A DNA stretch of 64,000 bases from JAJEFO01 sp965214325 (GCA_965214325.1 CBDCBG010000006.1:3286001-3350000), one strand, 5' to 3'. Shown: positions 9,111-20,042, counted from the stretch's first letter. The notes: generated by a model not told the origin, from the letters alone. A program made the numbers and translations.

Positions 9111-9455
9111 ATGACCGTGCATCAGACGATCCGGCCCGCAGAGCAACCGGATTATGCCAGCCTCCCTCCGCTTCGGCCCACCGATCGCCAGTTGCAATAT
9201 GCCGGAAAAATTGCGGTCTCGGCCGGAATCGCGTTGCCCAGGGACGTGCAGCTGGACCGCGCCGACCTTTCGCGCTGGATCGAGGCAAACCGCCATCGCA
9301 TGACGCGTTCGAAGTGCGTTGCGGCCAACCTTCCGACCGAAAGGCAAGTTGTATGGGCCGAGCGCATCGCCCGTGGCCGCAAGCGCAGCATTCCGGACGA
9401 GTACTACAAGAGCCGCGGACTGCTCGCGAAGTGGATTGACGCCAACGGCTGGTGA
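9111..9455 (+). CDS. Small protein with duplicated RQ..YA..IA / WI.AN motif
   Basis: 114 residues. Two tandem copies of the same roughly 45-residue unit are visible: PTDRQLQYAGKIA...LPRDVQLDRADLSRWIEANRHR and PTERQVVWAERIA...IPDEYYKSRGLLAKWIDANGW. Similar units occur at the ends of DNA-handling proteins such as some topoisomerases and in small free-standing alphaproteobacterial proteins, so a nucleic-acid role is possible; no function is assigned. ATG 9111 fits the promoter spacing; an in-frame ATG at 9066 overlaps the -10 and is unlikely. Confidence 0.65.
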   Translation: MTVHQTIRPAEQPDYASLPPLRPTDRQLQYAGKIAVSAGIALPRDVQLDRADLSRWIEANRHRMTRSKCVAANLPTERQVVWAERIARGRKRSIPDEYYKSRGLLAKWIDANGW

Positions 9456-9767
9456 GAGAGGGGCCGCACGCCGGAGGAATGTGGTCCGGCCCCGACGCGT
9501 CCCGGCTCTTCTTTGCGCCTTCTTCCGATCCTTCGGTTCGGCAAACTTGACTTTGCGGACCGTCCAATTTGAATTCCAGCGACGGCTGGGCGAGAATGTA
9601 CGCCCGTATGCGTCACAGGGTCGGGAGGCGCCGAGCCAGGGTCTGACCTGCTTGCAGGCTGTGCGACCCGGGTCGCAAGACGCATCAAGGCGCAATGAAG
9701 CCAGGCCGCGAAGGCAAACCAAACGCTGGTCGGCGTCTTGCAGGCCGCTGAAGGGGGGGCGTCAGAC
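9456..9767. other. Intergenic stretch with no recognisable gene
   Basis: Nothing coding is supported between the duplicated-motif gene and the livH remnant. Confidence 0.4.
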
Positions 9768-10155
9768 TTGGAATCACTGCAGCTCCTTGTAAGCGGCCTC
9801 GCGAATGGCTGCGTCTATTGATTGATCGCGCTGGGATTCGTGCTGATCTACAAGGCGACCGAGGCATTGAACTTCGCCCAGGGCCACATGATGATGCTTG
9901 GAGCGTTCATCACGCTCGGGCTTGACCAACGATCATTACTGGGCGTTTCCGTTCTGGGTCTCCGTTCCCGTTGCCCTCCTCCTGATGGGAGCCCTTGGCT
10001 ACGTCCTTGAAGTCACGCTGCTCAGGCGGATGTCCGGCCAAAGCCAGATTGCAGTGGTGGTCCTGACAGTGGCGCTCGGCTTCATCATACGTTTCCTTGC
10101 CGGGGCGATCTGGGGTCACGAGCCGCAAGGTCTCGAGATCCCGATTGCAGGCTTC
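9768..10155 (+). pseudogene. livH: Branched-chain amino acid ABC permease LivH, N-terminal remnant
   Basis: From TTG 9768 the frame reads MESLQLLVSGLANGCVY, stop TGA (9819), then LIALGFVLIYKATEALNFAQGHMMMLGAFITLGL, which is the unmistakable N-terminus of LivH-type permeases. A frameshift near 9930 moves the homology to another frame (NDHYWAFPFWVSVPVALLL, GYVLEVTLLRRMSGQSQ, VLTVALGFIIRFLAGAIWG). The gene then ends in a decayed transposon at about 10155. No other liv genes are in the window, so this is an orphan remnant of a branched-chain amino acid or related uptake system. Confidence 0.8.
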
Positions 10156-10860
10156 GTCCGGGCCTTTCCCGCTGGACGCACCGGGACAGTCCGGTCATGA
10201 TCCGCGTGACGGACTGCCTGACCGTTTCGGCCTGCTTCAGGAACAGGGCCTCGATCTCCTTTCCGACCAGGCGCAGGCCGTTCCGGAAGTTCGCGCGCAT
10301 GGCGGGCAGCGAGGTCGTCAGGCAATGTTCGGTGTCGCCGGCCGTGTGCCTGACCAGGCGGACGCGAAGGCTCCGGCCGCGCATCGCGGTCTCGTCCCCG
10401 GGCGCGTCGAGGGTCACGGTCCGGTCTCTCTCGCCCGAGGCGATGAAGCCGCCGAGCACGGGGTTCGCGTTCCCTTGGATGCGGAAGACGAAGTCCGGCC
10501 CCGCACCGCTCCCAGAGCTCGCACAGCGTGGTCCTGCAGCCCTGCCCGCGCGGCGCGACGACGAGGCGGAGCACGAACAGCATGATCAGCAGGCTGTCGA
10601 ACACGCGGCGGAACGGCCCCTTTCGAACCGCGTCGGAGGCTTCCTGCCGGCGTCACGCCCGCCGCGCAGGATCTCCCGGGCGCCCTCGCACAGCGGCATC
10701 GCGTAGACGCCCTTGCGCGACCTGCCCTTGCCGGCCGTCTCCCCGATGCGCTTCCAGTTGGCGGCGCGGCAGCACGAGGCCCTGAACCGGGTCTCGTCCA
10801 CGAACGTTTCGCAGAGGACGGGACGGAACCCTTGGATGCTGTGATGGAGCGCTGCGTCAG
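10156..10860 (-). pseudogene. Relic of a DUF4338/IS4-type transposase
   Basis: Heavily decayed minus-strand homologue of the intact transposases at 29381 and 53509. Fragments in several frames line up with it in order: VLCETFVDETRFRASCCRAANW (DUF4338 end), LLIMLFVLRLVV, LRVRLVRHTAGDTE, ANFRNGLRLVGKEIEALFLKQAE and CVQRERPGRS. Large internal deletions and frameshifts are evident. It sits between the livH remnant and the 3' end of the acyl-CoA dehydrogenase gene. Confidence 0.7.
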
Positions 10861-12482
10861 CCGGGTTCAAGTCCGTGGGCCAGCACCGCGTTCACGTGCA
10901 TGGGCGCCAGGGTTCCGCTCGTACGACCGCGGTTTCCGGACAGTCGGGAGTCGACATAGGCCTCGGCAACCTTGGCTTCGCCGTGCCGCAGGAGCGCGGA
11001 CGCTGTCAGCAACAGTGCCGCGCGTTCGGTGAACCACCTGGCTTCCGCTTCAGGCACTTGAGTCTGCCAGCGAGACCGATGATCGGCGAGCGCAGCGTCA
11101 TATGCCTTGTCCATCCCTGCAGCGGCATCGAGATCGGCGTTCAGCGCATCGGCGGCCATGGGAACCCTCGCGAGTGTCCGAAGGACATCGAGACATATGA
11201 CGTTGCCCGACCCTTCCCAGATGCCGTTCAGCGGCGCCTCGCGGAAGAGCATGGGAAGCGAAGTCTCCTCGACATATCCCATGCCCCCGAGCACTTCCAT
11301 CGCTTCGCCGACCACCATCGGGCAGAGCTTGTTGTTCAGGTACTTTGCCAGCGCCACGCCGATCCGGGCAAAGGCCCGGTCTTCCGGCGCGCGTCCGTCA
11401 AAGGCTCCTGCAACGCGCATGCCCAGGGTCAGCGCTCCCTGCCAGTCGAGGGCAAGGTCGGCGAGAACTGTGCGCATGAGCGGCTGGTCGATCAGGCGCT
11501 TCTGGAAGACGAGCCGGTTCGAGACCCAGTGATGGGCTTCGCGGAGCGCGGCACGCATGATCCCGGCAGGAGCGATGGCCGTGTCGAGGCGCGTGTGGTG
11601 AACCATCTCGACGATGGTGCGCACGCCTTCGCCGTCACCTCCGACGCGGTAGGCTAGGGCGTGGTGGTACTCGATTTCGGCCGAGGCGTTCGAGCGGTTG
11701 CCGAGTTTTTCCTTCAGCCGCTGGATTCGGATTCCGTTCCGCCCGTCGTCCAGCCATCGTGGCACGAGAAAGCATGTCAGGCCAGGACCGGTTTGGGCCA
11801 GCGTAAGGAACCCGTCCGACATCGGCGCAGAACAGAACCATTTGTGGCCCTTCAACCGCCATGCCGCCCCGTCGCGTTCCGCAACGGTCGAGTTGGCCCT
11901 GACGTCGGAACCGCCCTGTTTTTCGGTCATGGCCATGCCGACGGTCACGCCCGACTTGAGTCGCGCTGGCCTGGCGGAGGGATCGTACTCCCGGGACAGG
12001 GTCAGTTCGCGCCAGTCGTCGTGCAGGCCCTCCGCAGCGCCTATCAATGGCTGCGCCGCGTACGTCATTGTCAACGGGCAGCAATGTCCGGGCTCCGCCT
12101 GGCTGGCCAGATAGACCATCGCCGCATGCGTGACGTGGCCGCCGGCTTCGCGTTCCCACGCCACCGAGTGGTATCCGGCGGCGGCCGAAGTAGCCATAAA
12201 CCGGTGGTAATCGGGGTGAAAGACGACTTCGTCCAACCGTCGGCCGGCTTGGTCGAAGAGGCGGAGTTCGGGCGCGTGCCGTTCGGCATTTCGGGCCGCT
12301 GCCCGCATCTCACGCTGCCCGAGGGTTGCGCCATAGTCGGCAAGCGCGCTTTCCTGACCGTTCCTGCCAGCCAGCGTGCGCAGCGCGATGTCATCAGCCC
12401 AGAGATCGCGGTCGCCCGCAGCTTCAGGTTGATTGGTCACCTCATGTGTTTCAAGCATTGCCGTCGCGGACAGTTCCGTCAT
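10857..12482 (-). CDS. AidB-like acyl-CoA dehydrogenase
   Basis: 541 residues, FAD-dependent acyl-CoA dehydrogenase fold of the AidB/isovaleryl subgroup. Seen are GVTVGMAMTEKQGGSDVRAN (flavin-contacting loop), LKGHKWFCSAPMSDGFL, AIAPAGIMRAALREAHHW, LGGMGYVEETSLPMLFREAPLNGIWEGSGN (catalytic-region signature) and a C-terminal helical extension. In E. coli AidB belongs to the alkylation response, but many homologues are simple dehydrogenases; the neighbouring thiolase favours fatty or aromatic acyl-CoA breakdown here. Start ATG 12482 (MTELSATAMLETHEVTNQ) matches the family N-terminus. The stop lies at the edge of the IS relic, so the last residues may have been altered. Confidence 0.85.
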   Translation of the reverse strand: MTELSATAMLETHEVTNQPEAAGDRDLWADDIALRTLAGRNGQESALADYGATLGQREMRAAARNAERHAPELRLFDQAGRRLDEVVFHPDYHRFMATSAAAGYHSVAWEREAGGHVTHAAMVYLASQAEPGHCCPLTMTYAAQPLIGAAEGLHDDWRELTLSREYDPSARPARLKSGVTVGMAMTEKQGGSDVRANSTVAERDGAAWRLKGHKWFCSAPMSDGFLTLAQTGPGLTCFLVPRWLDDGRNGIRIQRLKEKLGNRSNASAEIEYHHALAYRVGGDGEGVRTIVEMVHHTRLDTAIAPAGIMRAALREAHHWVSNRLVFQKRLIDQPLMRTVLADLALDWQGALTLGMRVAGAFDGRAPEDRAFARIGVALAKYLNNKLCPMVVGEAMEVLGGMGYVEETSLPMLFREAPLNGIWEGSGNVICLDVLRTLARVPMAADALNADLDAAAGMDKAYDAALADHRSRWQTQVPEAEARWFTERAALLLTASALLRHGEAKVAEAYVDSRLSGNRGRTSGTLAPMHVNAVLAHGLEPG

Positions 12483-12995
12483 TGGGCGTGGCTCCGTACA
12501 TCCTGGTTCGGAGATTCGTGCGGCGCAGAGCGACTGGCCGACCGTATCCTTCAGGCCAATTCTGGCACGGCAAATGCCGCATTGCCAGTTGCTTGCGAAC
12601 ACAATCCAGTCTGCGCTGCCACTGCGAGCCGTGCGTATCCAGGAGCCCACCGCCATCTTGACGGCCAGTTTGAGCGCAGTCTCTTGATGTCCCTCTGGGC
12701 GCCTTTCTCTCGATACGAATGTGTCATCCGCAATTCGCCGCCCAGGCCGGGCGTCGCGTGCAGTGGCGTTGAACAGGCCGAAACCGGCGGACCGGTTGTT
12801 CGCAAGCGTGATCACTTCGGGCGAGATTGAGCGCGGAATTGTCCGGCAGAAAGTGCGTAGCCCGTCGTTGGCTTCCGACCCGCGGGCGTCGATCCGTCAG
12901 GCAATGCCGCTGCTTGCGGACCGGCCCTTTGCCCTTTGGGCAAGAGAAGGCCAGGATCTGGGTACAGTTCCTGGCTCGGCTGACGCACGGTGCCG
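12483..12995. other. Intergenic stretch with no recognisable gene
   Basis: About 510 bp separate the dehydrogenase start from the thiolase 3' end. Only motif-free reading frames are present. It must hold the dehydrogenase promoter, but no clear -35/-10 pair is seen. Confidence 0.4.
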
Positions 12996-14201
<1,206 letters not shown>

Positions 14202-14397
14202 TTTCGCCCTCGCCGAACGGTTGTCCGCGAACGTTCCGGCACTTCAGTCGACGGGAATCCAAAGCATGGCATGGTCCTGAGCACCGGCGTCGGCCCGCGG
14301 AACGTCGATCAGGGCATGCTTGACGCACTTGCCCGCTGACCACCGGCTTCGCCGCGAATCCTGGCGACGCCTGCGGCATAATCCGTCGGTGCCTTGA

Positions 14398-14850
14398 TCA
14401 ATTTCCGGATCGTCCGGGCAGGACCTTGGAGACGAACCGTCCAAGACCGCCTTCCGGCTCTGATACCGGCTCCTCCTCGCTGGCGCCACCGCAAAGATCG
14501 GCTGGCATGCCGTTCTCCGTCAAGGCGGTCTCCAAGGACGGATGATGCTTGAAAATGCTCTTGAACCCGGAGATTTCAAAGACTTCGTCAACTTCGGGCT
14601 GCAATCGGGCGAGGATAACGGATCCGCCCTCCGCCTCCGCGCGCTTTGCAAGGACAAGCATGGTTCGAAGCCCGGCACTGCTGACGAAGTCCACGTCGTC
14701 GAAGTCAAGCACTATCGGCAGGCCAAGGTTCAGGTCGAGCTCCTTGAGCCTACTGTCAAGAACGGGCGCGGAATTTCCGTCAACCCGGCCAATGATCCGG
14801 ATTGCCGTTCCGGTATCGGCCGCAAATACCTCAAGTTCCAATTCGGACAT
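14398..14850 (-). CDS. STAS-domain protein, anti-sigma factor antagonist-like
   Basis: 150 residues. Residues 5-105 form a STAS domain: IRIIGRVDGNSAPVLDSRL, VLDFDDVDFVSSAGLRTMLVLAKRAEAEGG (the S-S-A-G-L loop holds the Ser usually phosphorylated by a partner kinase), then EVDEVFEISGF. The tail of about 40 residues is acidic then basic and lacks a known domain. ATG 14850 is preceded by GGAAGGGA. No cognate anti-sigma kinase or phosphatase is adjacent. An ISKra4-derived miniature element sits 78 bp upstream and probably supplies part of its promoter region. Confidence 0.8.
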   Translation of the reverse strand: MSELELEVFAADTGTAIRIIGRVDGNSAPVLDSRLKELDLNLGLPIVLDFDDVDFVSSAGLRTMLVLAKRAEAEGGSVILARLQPEVDEVFEISGFKSIFKHHPSLETALTENGMPADLCGGASEEEPVSEPEGGLGRFVSKVLPGRSGN

Positions 14851-14927
14851 CGATTCCCTTCCCAGAATTGCCTCTCCGCCGAGTATAGAAGAGTTTCCGT
14901 CCGGACAGAAGTCCGGCATTCGGTCTG

Positions 14928-15130
14928 GGGTGTAACCCAAGTTTCTTGTCAGGCGACGATGGCCTGCCTCGCCTGCCAGTCCGTGATTCCTGTCGTCCTG
15001 TGTCATGATCCGCGCTCCTGCCCTTTGCCCGAAAGCGCGCCGCCGACCGATTCGCCCGACCGTTGTCGGACACGCCTTCCAGGACAATGGAACCAAAAAC
15101 CGCAAGCGTCAAAAAAGTTGGGCTACATTG
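14928..15130 (-). repeat. Miniature ISKra4-derived element
   Basis: About 200 bp with ISKra4 termini (GGGTGTAACCC at 14928; TTGGGCTACA near 15126). The left side matches the transposase C-terminal coding end and the right side the region around the transposase start (MTQDDRNH); everything between is deleted. It is a non-autonomous derivative. Confidence 0.7.
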
Positions 15131-15656
15131 CGCCAGGCCAAGCCCCGGAAAGGAGGACAGGATGACCTAGAACCTTTTGTCGTGATCCAGCGGGTTCGAC
15201 TCCCGCCCGGCAAGGGCGCAGCCCGCCAGCCGGAGGCGAGTGTTGCATGGCGCAATAAAGTGGGGCGGGATTCCGGCGGTTCGCCGCGCTTTTGCCAGGA
15301 TCGTTCCCTTCCCTGTTGTTCGGCTCCTGTTGTCGCTGGCGCCCGGTTTCACGTCGCTTGTCCTGAGAGCACGGCTCCGGCCCCGATCCGGTTGTTCGCG
15401 TCCAAGGCGCGTTCGGATGACCTTCGCCGGGAGGGAGGAGTGGGTCTTGACGGGCTGTTCCGGAGCGCGTGCGCGAATCCGGGCATGTCGGCCGGTGCCT
15501 GAAGTTCCGTCGACCGCCACGCCGTGGCCATCGCCCGGAACGACTGATGGACCTGCACCGGAAGACAGGGCGAGGAGGTGCCGGTGCGAAGAGCAGGTTT
15601 CTGCCAGATTTCAGGCGACTGGCTGTCCGGATGCCCTCGTGTGACGGAGATGGCGG
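15131..15656. other. Intergenic stretch with no recognisable gene
   Basis: No supported gene. A perfect T-arm-like hairpin lies at 15190-15206 but no tRNA or tmRNA body can be built around it. Confidence 0.4.
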
Positions 15657-16094
15657 ATGTGTCTGGAGGGTCGGCTCTTCAATTGCTGTCTGTGCAGGCG
15701 TCAGGTTGTCCTGTGCATGGCCTGCGACCGCGGCCACCGGCACTGTTCGAAGTCCTGCAGCGAGCAGGGACGTCGCGAATGTCGCCGCGAATCGAACCGC
15801 CGACATGCGGCGAGCGAGCGCGGCCGGGAGAACAACCGCAGGCGCCAGCAGCTGCATCGGATGCGACAGGCGCAGCCGGCGCGAGCCGGCATGGGGTCCG
15901 CCGCCACCGCGAGCCAGGCGCCGCCATCGGAACGCTTCGTAACGGACCATGGTTCTGAAACCCCGTCCCGCCGCCTGACTGGGGCGGTTCGGCCTGGTGA
16001 ACCGGTCCCTCGATGCGCCCAATGCAGCCGGCGCTGCCCCTGCCTGGTGCCCGAAGACATGCGATCACGGCCCAAAAGGCGGCGAATGAGGTGA
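15657..16094 (+). CDS. Small Cys-rich, probably zinc-binding protein of recombinase-associated type
   Basis: 145 residues. The N-terminal half holds closely spaced CxxC-type pairs: CCLCRRQVVLCMACDRGHRHCS, followed by a basic stretch (CRRESNRRHAASERGRENNRRRQQLHRMR). Then come VTDHGSETPS and a C-terminal CAQCSRRC. I recall the pattern CxxC...CxRGxxYCS...basic...V(T)xxGS...CxxCxR from small proteins encoded beside mobile elements and recombinases in many bacteria, of unknown function. It lies about 350 bp upstream of a recombinase remnant. The middle is atypical, so decay cannot be excluded. Confidence 0.45.
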   Translation: MCLEGRLFNCCLCRRQVVLCMACDRGHRHCSKSCSEQGRRECRRESNRRHAASERGRENNRRRQQLHRMRQAQPARAGMGSAATASQAPPSERFVTDHGSETPSRRLTGAVRPGEPVPRCAQCSRRCPCLVPEDMRSRPKRRRMR

Positions 16095-16408
16095 TCCGGT
16101 CGCGATCAGCGAGCAAACCCGTCCCGAAAAAGCGCGGCTTACCGCCGAAATCCCGCTCGTTCGGAAAACCGCCGACACTTCTCGCCGAAGGTCAATTCCG
16201 CGCAATCAGGCGCTGCACTTACATCGGTAAGAATTGTCAGCAGTCTTCCGGTGACTGGCGCGCATCGGAAGAACCTTGACGAGATCTGGCAGCGGCTGTG
16301 CTAGCCGCGATTCCCAACGGCCACAATTGATGTGAATTCCGGGATCCCGCGGCCTCCGCTCACAGGAAGCTGATCCGCAGCCTGCGGTTCCCGAGCCACG
16401 GCACGGCG

Positions 16409-16894
16409 ATGTCGGTTTCGTCGTATGAGGCGTTGAGAAGGAACGGGTTGTTTGCACGTCGTCCGATGCGCAAGAACCGGACCGGCGAGCACCGGATGGT
16501 GGCGGGAGCCGAAACCGTGGACCTGGTCCGCGAGCTTGCCAGGGTCATGCCCGACCGCCTGATCGCGGGCTTCCTCAACCGGGCCGGAAAGAAGACCGGG
16601 CAGGGAAACGGCTGGACGCTGGCGCGCCTGAAGGCGTTCAGGTCCACGCACGGCATCCCGGCCCATCGCGACGGCGAGATGCGGGACCGGAACGAGGTGA
16701 CGCTGAAGGAGGCAGCGGAACGTCTGTCGGTGCACGAAAGCACGGTGCGGCGGCTGATCGACAGCGGCGCGATCCCCGCGCGCCAGGCCTGCAAGGGCGC
16801 ACCGTGGGTGATCGACGCGACCGCACTGCCCGAACGCGTGCAGGACATTCCGCCGGCACCGGACGCGCGACAAAGAATGCTTGATTTGCAATGA
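16409..16894 (+). pseudogene. C-terminal remnant of a large serine recombinase
   Basis: 161 codons. From about 16500 it reads ETVDLVRELARVMPDRLIAGFLNRAGKKTGQGNGWTLARLKAFRSTHGIP, then a small helix-turn-helix tail (LKEAAERLSVHESTVRRLIDSGAIPARQ). This is the region after the coiled coil and zinc ribbon in transposon-type large serine recombinases. The catalytic resolvase domain, recombinase domain and zinc ribbon are all absent. A homologous tail occurs in the wreck at 55883-56372. Confidence 0.65.
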
Positions 16895-16903
16895 GGTAGA
16901 GAG

Positions 16904-17248
16904 GTGGTCACTATGGACCCGCTCCGTTATCCGCAGGCGTCGGGCGGCATCGACAATATCGCCACCGTCCTCTCGGACCTCAGGCAAGAGATTGATCCGG
17001 AGGAGCTCGCCGCATTGTCGGCGGTCGTGGAGCGGCCGGTCGTGCAGCGTCTCGGTTATCTGCTAGAACACATCGACCATGACGTGCTGACGGAGCCGAT
17101 GCTGGAGGCCCTGCGGGCAAGAGGGTCGCTGCCCTGGACCGAGCTCGACCGGAAGGGAGCACAGGACCCGGACTTTGCGCCTGAGCCGCGCCAGCGCGAT
17201 CTGAGATGGCGCGTCATCGTACGCCGTGTACCGCGGGTTGACGCATGA
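16904..17248 (+). pseudogene. abiEi: AbiEi antitoxin, C-terminal part
   Basis: Antitoxin of a type IV toxin-antitoxin/abortive infection system; the full protein is a winged-helix autorepressor with a C-terminal domain. Only the C-terminal domain is present: RYPQASGGIDNIATVLSDL, PEELAALSAVVERPVVQRLGYLLEHI, and the closing LRWRVIVRR. The N-terminal DNA-binding domain is missing and the reading frame starts just after the recombinase remnant, so the gene is truncated. The TGA overlaps the ATG of abiEii by the classic ATGA. Confidence 0.75.
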
Positions 17249-18108
17249 TCCCGGCGCAGAACGTCGTAGCCTGGGGCGCCGTCGTTTCTTGGTCGGATCA
17301 GCGACAAGTCGAGCAGGACCTCATCATCGGCCGCGCTCTGGTGGAGATCTTCTCCGACGACACGTTGTGCGATGCAGTGCGGATTCGAGGCGGGACGGCG
17401 CTCAACAAGCTGCACTTCCCGAAGCCGATGCGTTATTCCGAGGATATCGACCTGGTCCGGACTTCCGGCGGGCCGATCGGCCCCATTCTCGATCGATTGC
17501 GTGTCGTTTTGGAACCGTGGCTGGGGCGAGCGCGGTTCGATCAGAGTCCTGTTGCGCCGAAGTTCCGCTTCCGGGTCGATGCCGAAGACGGCGGTGGCGG
17601 GCCGATCCGGCTGAAGGTCGAGATCAACACCCGCTAGACCCAGGCTTTCGACGGCCTGGCGTTGTTGCCGTTGAAGATCGACAATCCCTGGTTCTTGGGC
17701 GAAGCGGCCATTTCGACGTTTTTGCGCGAGGAGATGCTGGCGACCAAGCTGCGTGCCTTGCTGCAGCGCGATCAGGGGCGCGATCTCTACGACCTCGCGC
17801 ACGCGCTGGAGGTCTTCGAGAACCTCGATACCGCCCGCACGGTCGAGATGTTCGGGCGGTATCTCGCCCTTTCCGGCCAGGCGATTTCCCGGGCGCAGGC
17901 TCAGGAGCGGATGTTCGCCAAGCTGGCCAACACGCGTTTCCTTCTCGACCTGCGCCCTCTGCTGCCGTCCGCTCAGGCGGAAGCTCTGACGGAAGAGACA
18001 ACAGCGGATTGCTTTCGCCGCGTGTTCACGATGCTCATCGATCGGATGCCCGGCGAGCCCTGGGGGAGGACACAGGCCATGAAGGAACGCTTCAGGGTCT
18101 CATGGTGA
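17245..18108 (+). pseudogene. abiEii: AbiEii nucleotidyltransferase toxin with one in-frame stop
   Basis: 287 codons in one frame, broken only by TAG at 17635. The first part carries the nucleotidyltransferase signature GGTALNKLHF...RYSEDIDLV (Gly-Gly then Asp-x-Asp, metal and NTP binding) and LKVEINTR. After the stop the same frame continues LALLPLKIDNPWF, STFLREEMLATKLRALLQRDQGRDLYDLAHAL and the C-terminal helical part. Toxins of this family transfer nucleotides to tRNA acceptor ends in characterised homologues. A single nonsense codon disarms it. It is followed 40 bp later by the PLD/helicase gene. Confidence 0.8.
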
Positions 18109-18148
18109 CACAGGCTCTACCATCCATGTATCTCCGTTCGGATTGGTC

Positions 18149-19321
18149 ATGACACGTCGACTGCATTCTGGGCTTTACGAAGATCTCCTGACCTCCGCTC
18201 TGGAGGCAGAAGTCAATGCCCGAACGGCCGACGGCTGGTGGGTTGATGTCACCGCGGCGGACTCAACCGTCCGTCCCGAACTCCTGGCCCGCCATGTCTA
18301 TCGCCTCCTTCGACGAGCGCTTGAAGGGATTCCCGAAGAAGACGGAGCTCAACCGGCCAACCAGGTCGCTCTGGCGAATCGACTGGTGGAGGTCCTCGTC
18401 GAGCATGGTGCGATGGCCGACGACCGGGTCGCAGACGCCGCGCGCCTGCTCCTGGAGGCTGTCGAACACCGAGCATTGGGCGGTGAACAATCGGCAGTCC
18501 CTCGCCCGACACTCTCGCTTCGTCGAACCGGCCTTCTCGTCAATGGACGGCGCGACGTCCAGATCGCGAGCGAGATTGCGCGGGAGATCCCGAGCGCCGA
18601 TCGGATCGATCTCCTTTGTGCCTTCGTGCGGCACTCGGGGTTGAGGCTGTTCCGTGCTGAGCTTGAAGAACGGGTACGAGAGGGTGCACGAGTGCGCGTG
18701 ATCGCAAGCGTCTACACCGGGTCGACCGAACGCCGTGCGCTGGACGCACTTGTCGATCTTGGCGCACAAGTGAAGGTCTCCTACGAAGTCGCGCGGACCC
18801 GGCTTCATGCCAAGGCGTGGCTGTTCCACCGGCACAGCGGTTTGCACACCGCCTACATCGGTTCGTCAAATCTCACCCACACGGCACAGGTCGACGGTCT
18901 CGAGTGGAATGTGCGAGTGAGCGCGGCCGAGAATCCCGAGGTGATCGAGCGCTTCGCAGCGACTTTCGAACAATACTGGCAAGAGCCCGAGTTCGAGGAC
19001 TATACGCCCCGACGCGACAGCGAGCGTCTCGACCGCGCGCTCTCGAGACAGCGTGGCGATACGGGAATAGACGACGGCACCTTGCTGTCTCTGCTGGTCG
19101 ACGTGGCGCCGAAGCCTCACCAGGCTGTTGCGCTGGAGGCCCTCGAAGCGGAGCGCCTGCGCGGATACCGCCGCAACCTCGTGGTCGCGGCGACCGGCAC
19201 CGGCAAGACCTGGATCGCGGCATTCGATTTCAAGCGGCTGCGCGGCCAGGGCGTGGGGCGTTCCTTGCTCTTCGTCGCGCACCGCGACGAGATCCTTCGT
19301 CAGAGCCAGCAGGTCTTCCAA
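18149..19321 (+). pseudogene. PLD-nuclease/SF2 helicase defence protein, truncated by ISKra4
   Basis: 391 codons remain of a protein whose homologues reach about 1,000. N-terminal helical region, then a phospholipase D-like nuclease domain with LHAKAWLFHRHSGLHTAYIGSSNLT (HxK...GSxN catalytic motif). Next comes a helicase start: PKPHQAVALEAL, Walker A ATGTGKT, and SLLFVAHRDEILRQS (motif Ia). After QQVFQ the frame enters the ISKra4 end at 19322, losing the DEAH box and the remaining motifs. DUF3427-type helicases of this architecture are frequent in defence islands. Start ATG 18149. Confidence 0.8.
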
Positions 19322-19644
19322 GGGTGTAGCCCAACTTTTTTGACGCTTGCGGTTTTTGGCTCCATTGTCCTGGAAGGCGCGCCCGACAACGGCCGGGCGA
19401 ATCGGTCGGCGGCGCGCTTTCAGGCATTGGGCAGGAGCGCGAACCATGACGCAGGACGCAGGGGATCAGGGGCATCGGCATCCGGACGCGGTGGCGTATC
19501 TGGAAGGCCTGGCGGAAGAGGGCGCGGCAGTGGTCCGGCGACACGAGGGCGGGCACACGCGGTACTGGATCGAAGGCGGCGAGGTGCGGAGCCTGGACGT
19601 CGCGGAGGCGGCGCTGAAGCTTCTCCTGGAACGGCTTGACGACG
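19322..19644 (+). mobile_element. ISKra4 5' fragment
   Basis: Begins with the family terminus GGGTGTAGCCCAAC and includes the transposase start at 19446 (MTQDAGDQGHRHPDAVAYLEG through VRSLDVAEAALKLLLERL). It is cut at 19644 by the IS66 terminus GTAAGCGG. Confidence 0.8.
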
Positions 19645-19739
19645 GTAAGCGGTTAAAGGACGGCGTTCTGCTTGCGTCTTGATTTCGTCGGCCCTCGCGC
19701 GAGAGCATCCGATCCATTGATCCTGATCGGAGTTTCTTG

Positions 19740-20042
19740 ATGACAGACGATGCATTGGCGACGGGCGCTGCCAGCCCCGTCCGCAAGAACCGGAGCGAGG
19801 CCGAGTGGCAGGCCCTGATGGAGGACTTCGAGCGCTGGGACGGCTCTCAGGTCGCCTTCTGCGAGGCCCGGGGGGTGTCGGTGAAGTCGTTCCAGGGCTG
19901 GCGCCGCAAGCGCGGCCTGGCCGGACGTGCGGCCACGGGCAGGCCCGGCGGCTTTGTCGAGATCGCGTCGGCGACAGGACCGGACTGGGACGTCGAGCTG
20001 TCGCTCGGCGACGGGGTCACGCTCCGCCTGCGGCGGTCCTGA
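19740..20042 (+). CDS. tnpA: IS66 accessory protein TnpA
   Basis: 100 residues; identical in translation to the copy at 32212-32514. It has a helix-turn-helix-like region (WQALMEDFERWDGSQVAFCEARGVSVKSFQGWRRKRG) typical of IS66 OrfA. ATG 19740; its TGA overlaps the ATG of tnpB. Required with TnpB for IS66 transposition in studied members. Here stranded in a truncated element. Confidence 0.8.
   Translation: MTDDALATGAASPVRKNRSEAEWQALMEDFERWDGSQVAFCEARGVSVKSFQGWRRKRGLAGRAATGRPGGFVEIASATGPDWDVELSLGDGVTLRLRRS

Noticed and set aside
10156..10860. Diversity-generating or novel gene between livH and the dehydrogenase
   Set aside because: Fragments in order match the DUF4338/IS4 transposase, so it is a transposon relic.
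15190..15206. Canonical T-arm-like hairpin (GCGGG TTCGACT CCCGC) suggesting a tRNA or tmRNA
   Set aside because: No acceptor stem, CCA end, anticodon arm or tmRNA tag could be built around it.
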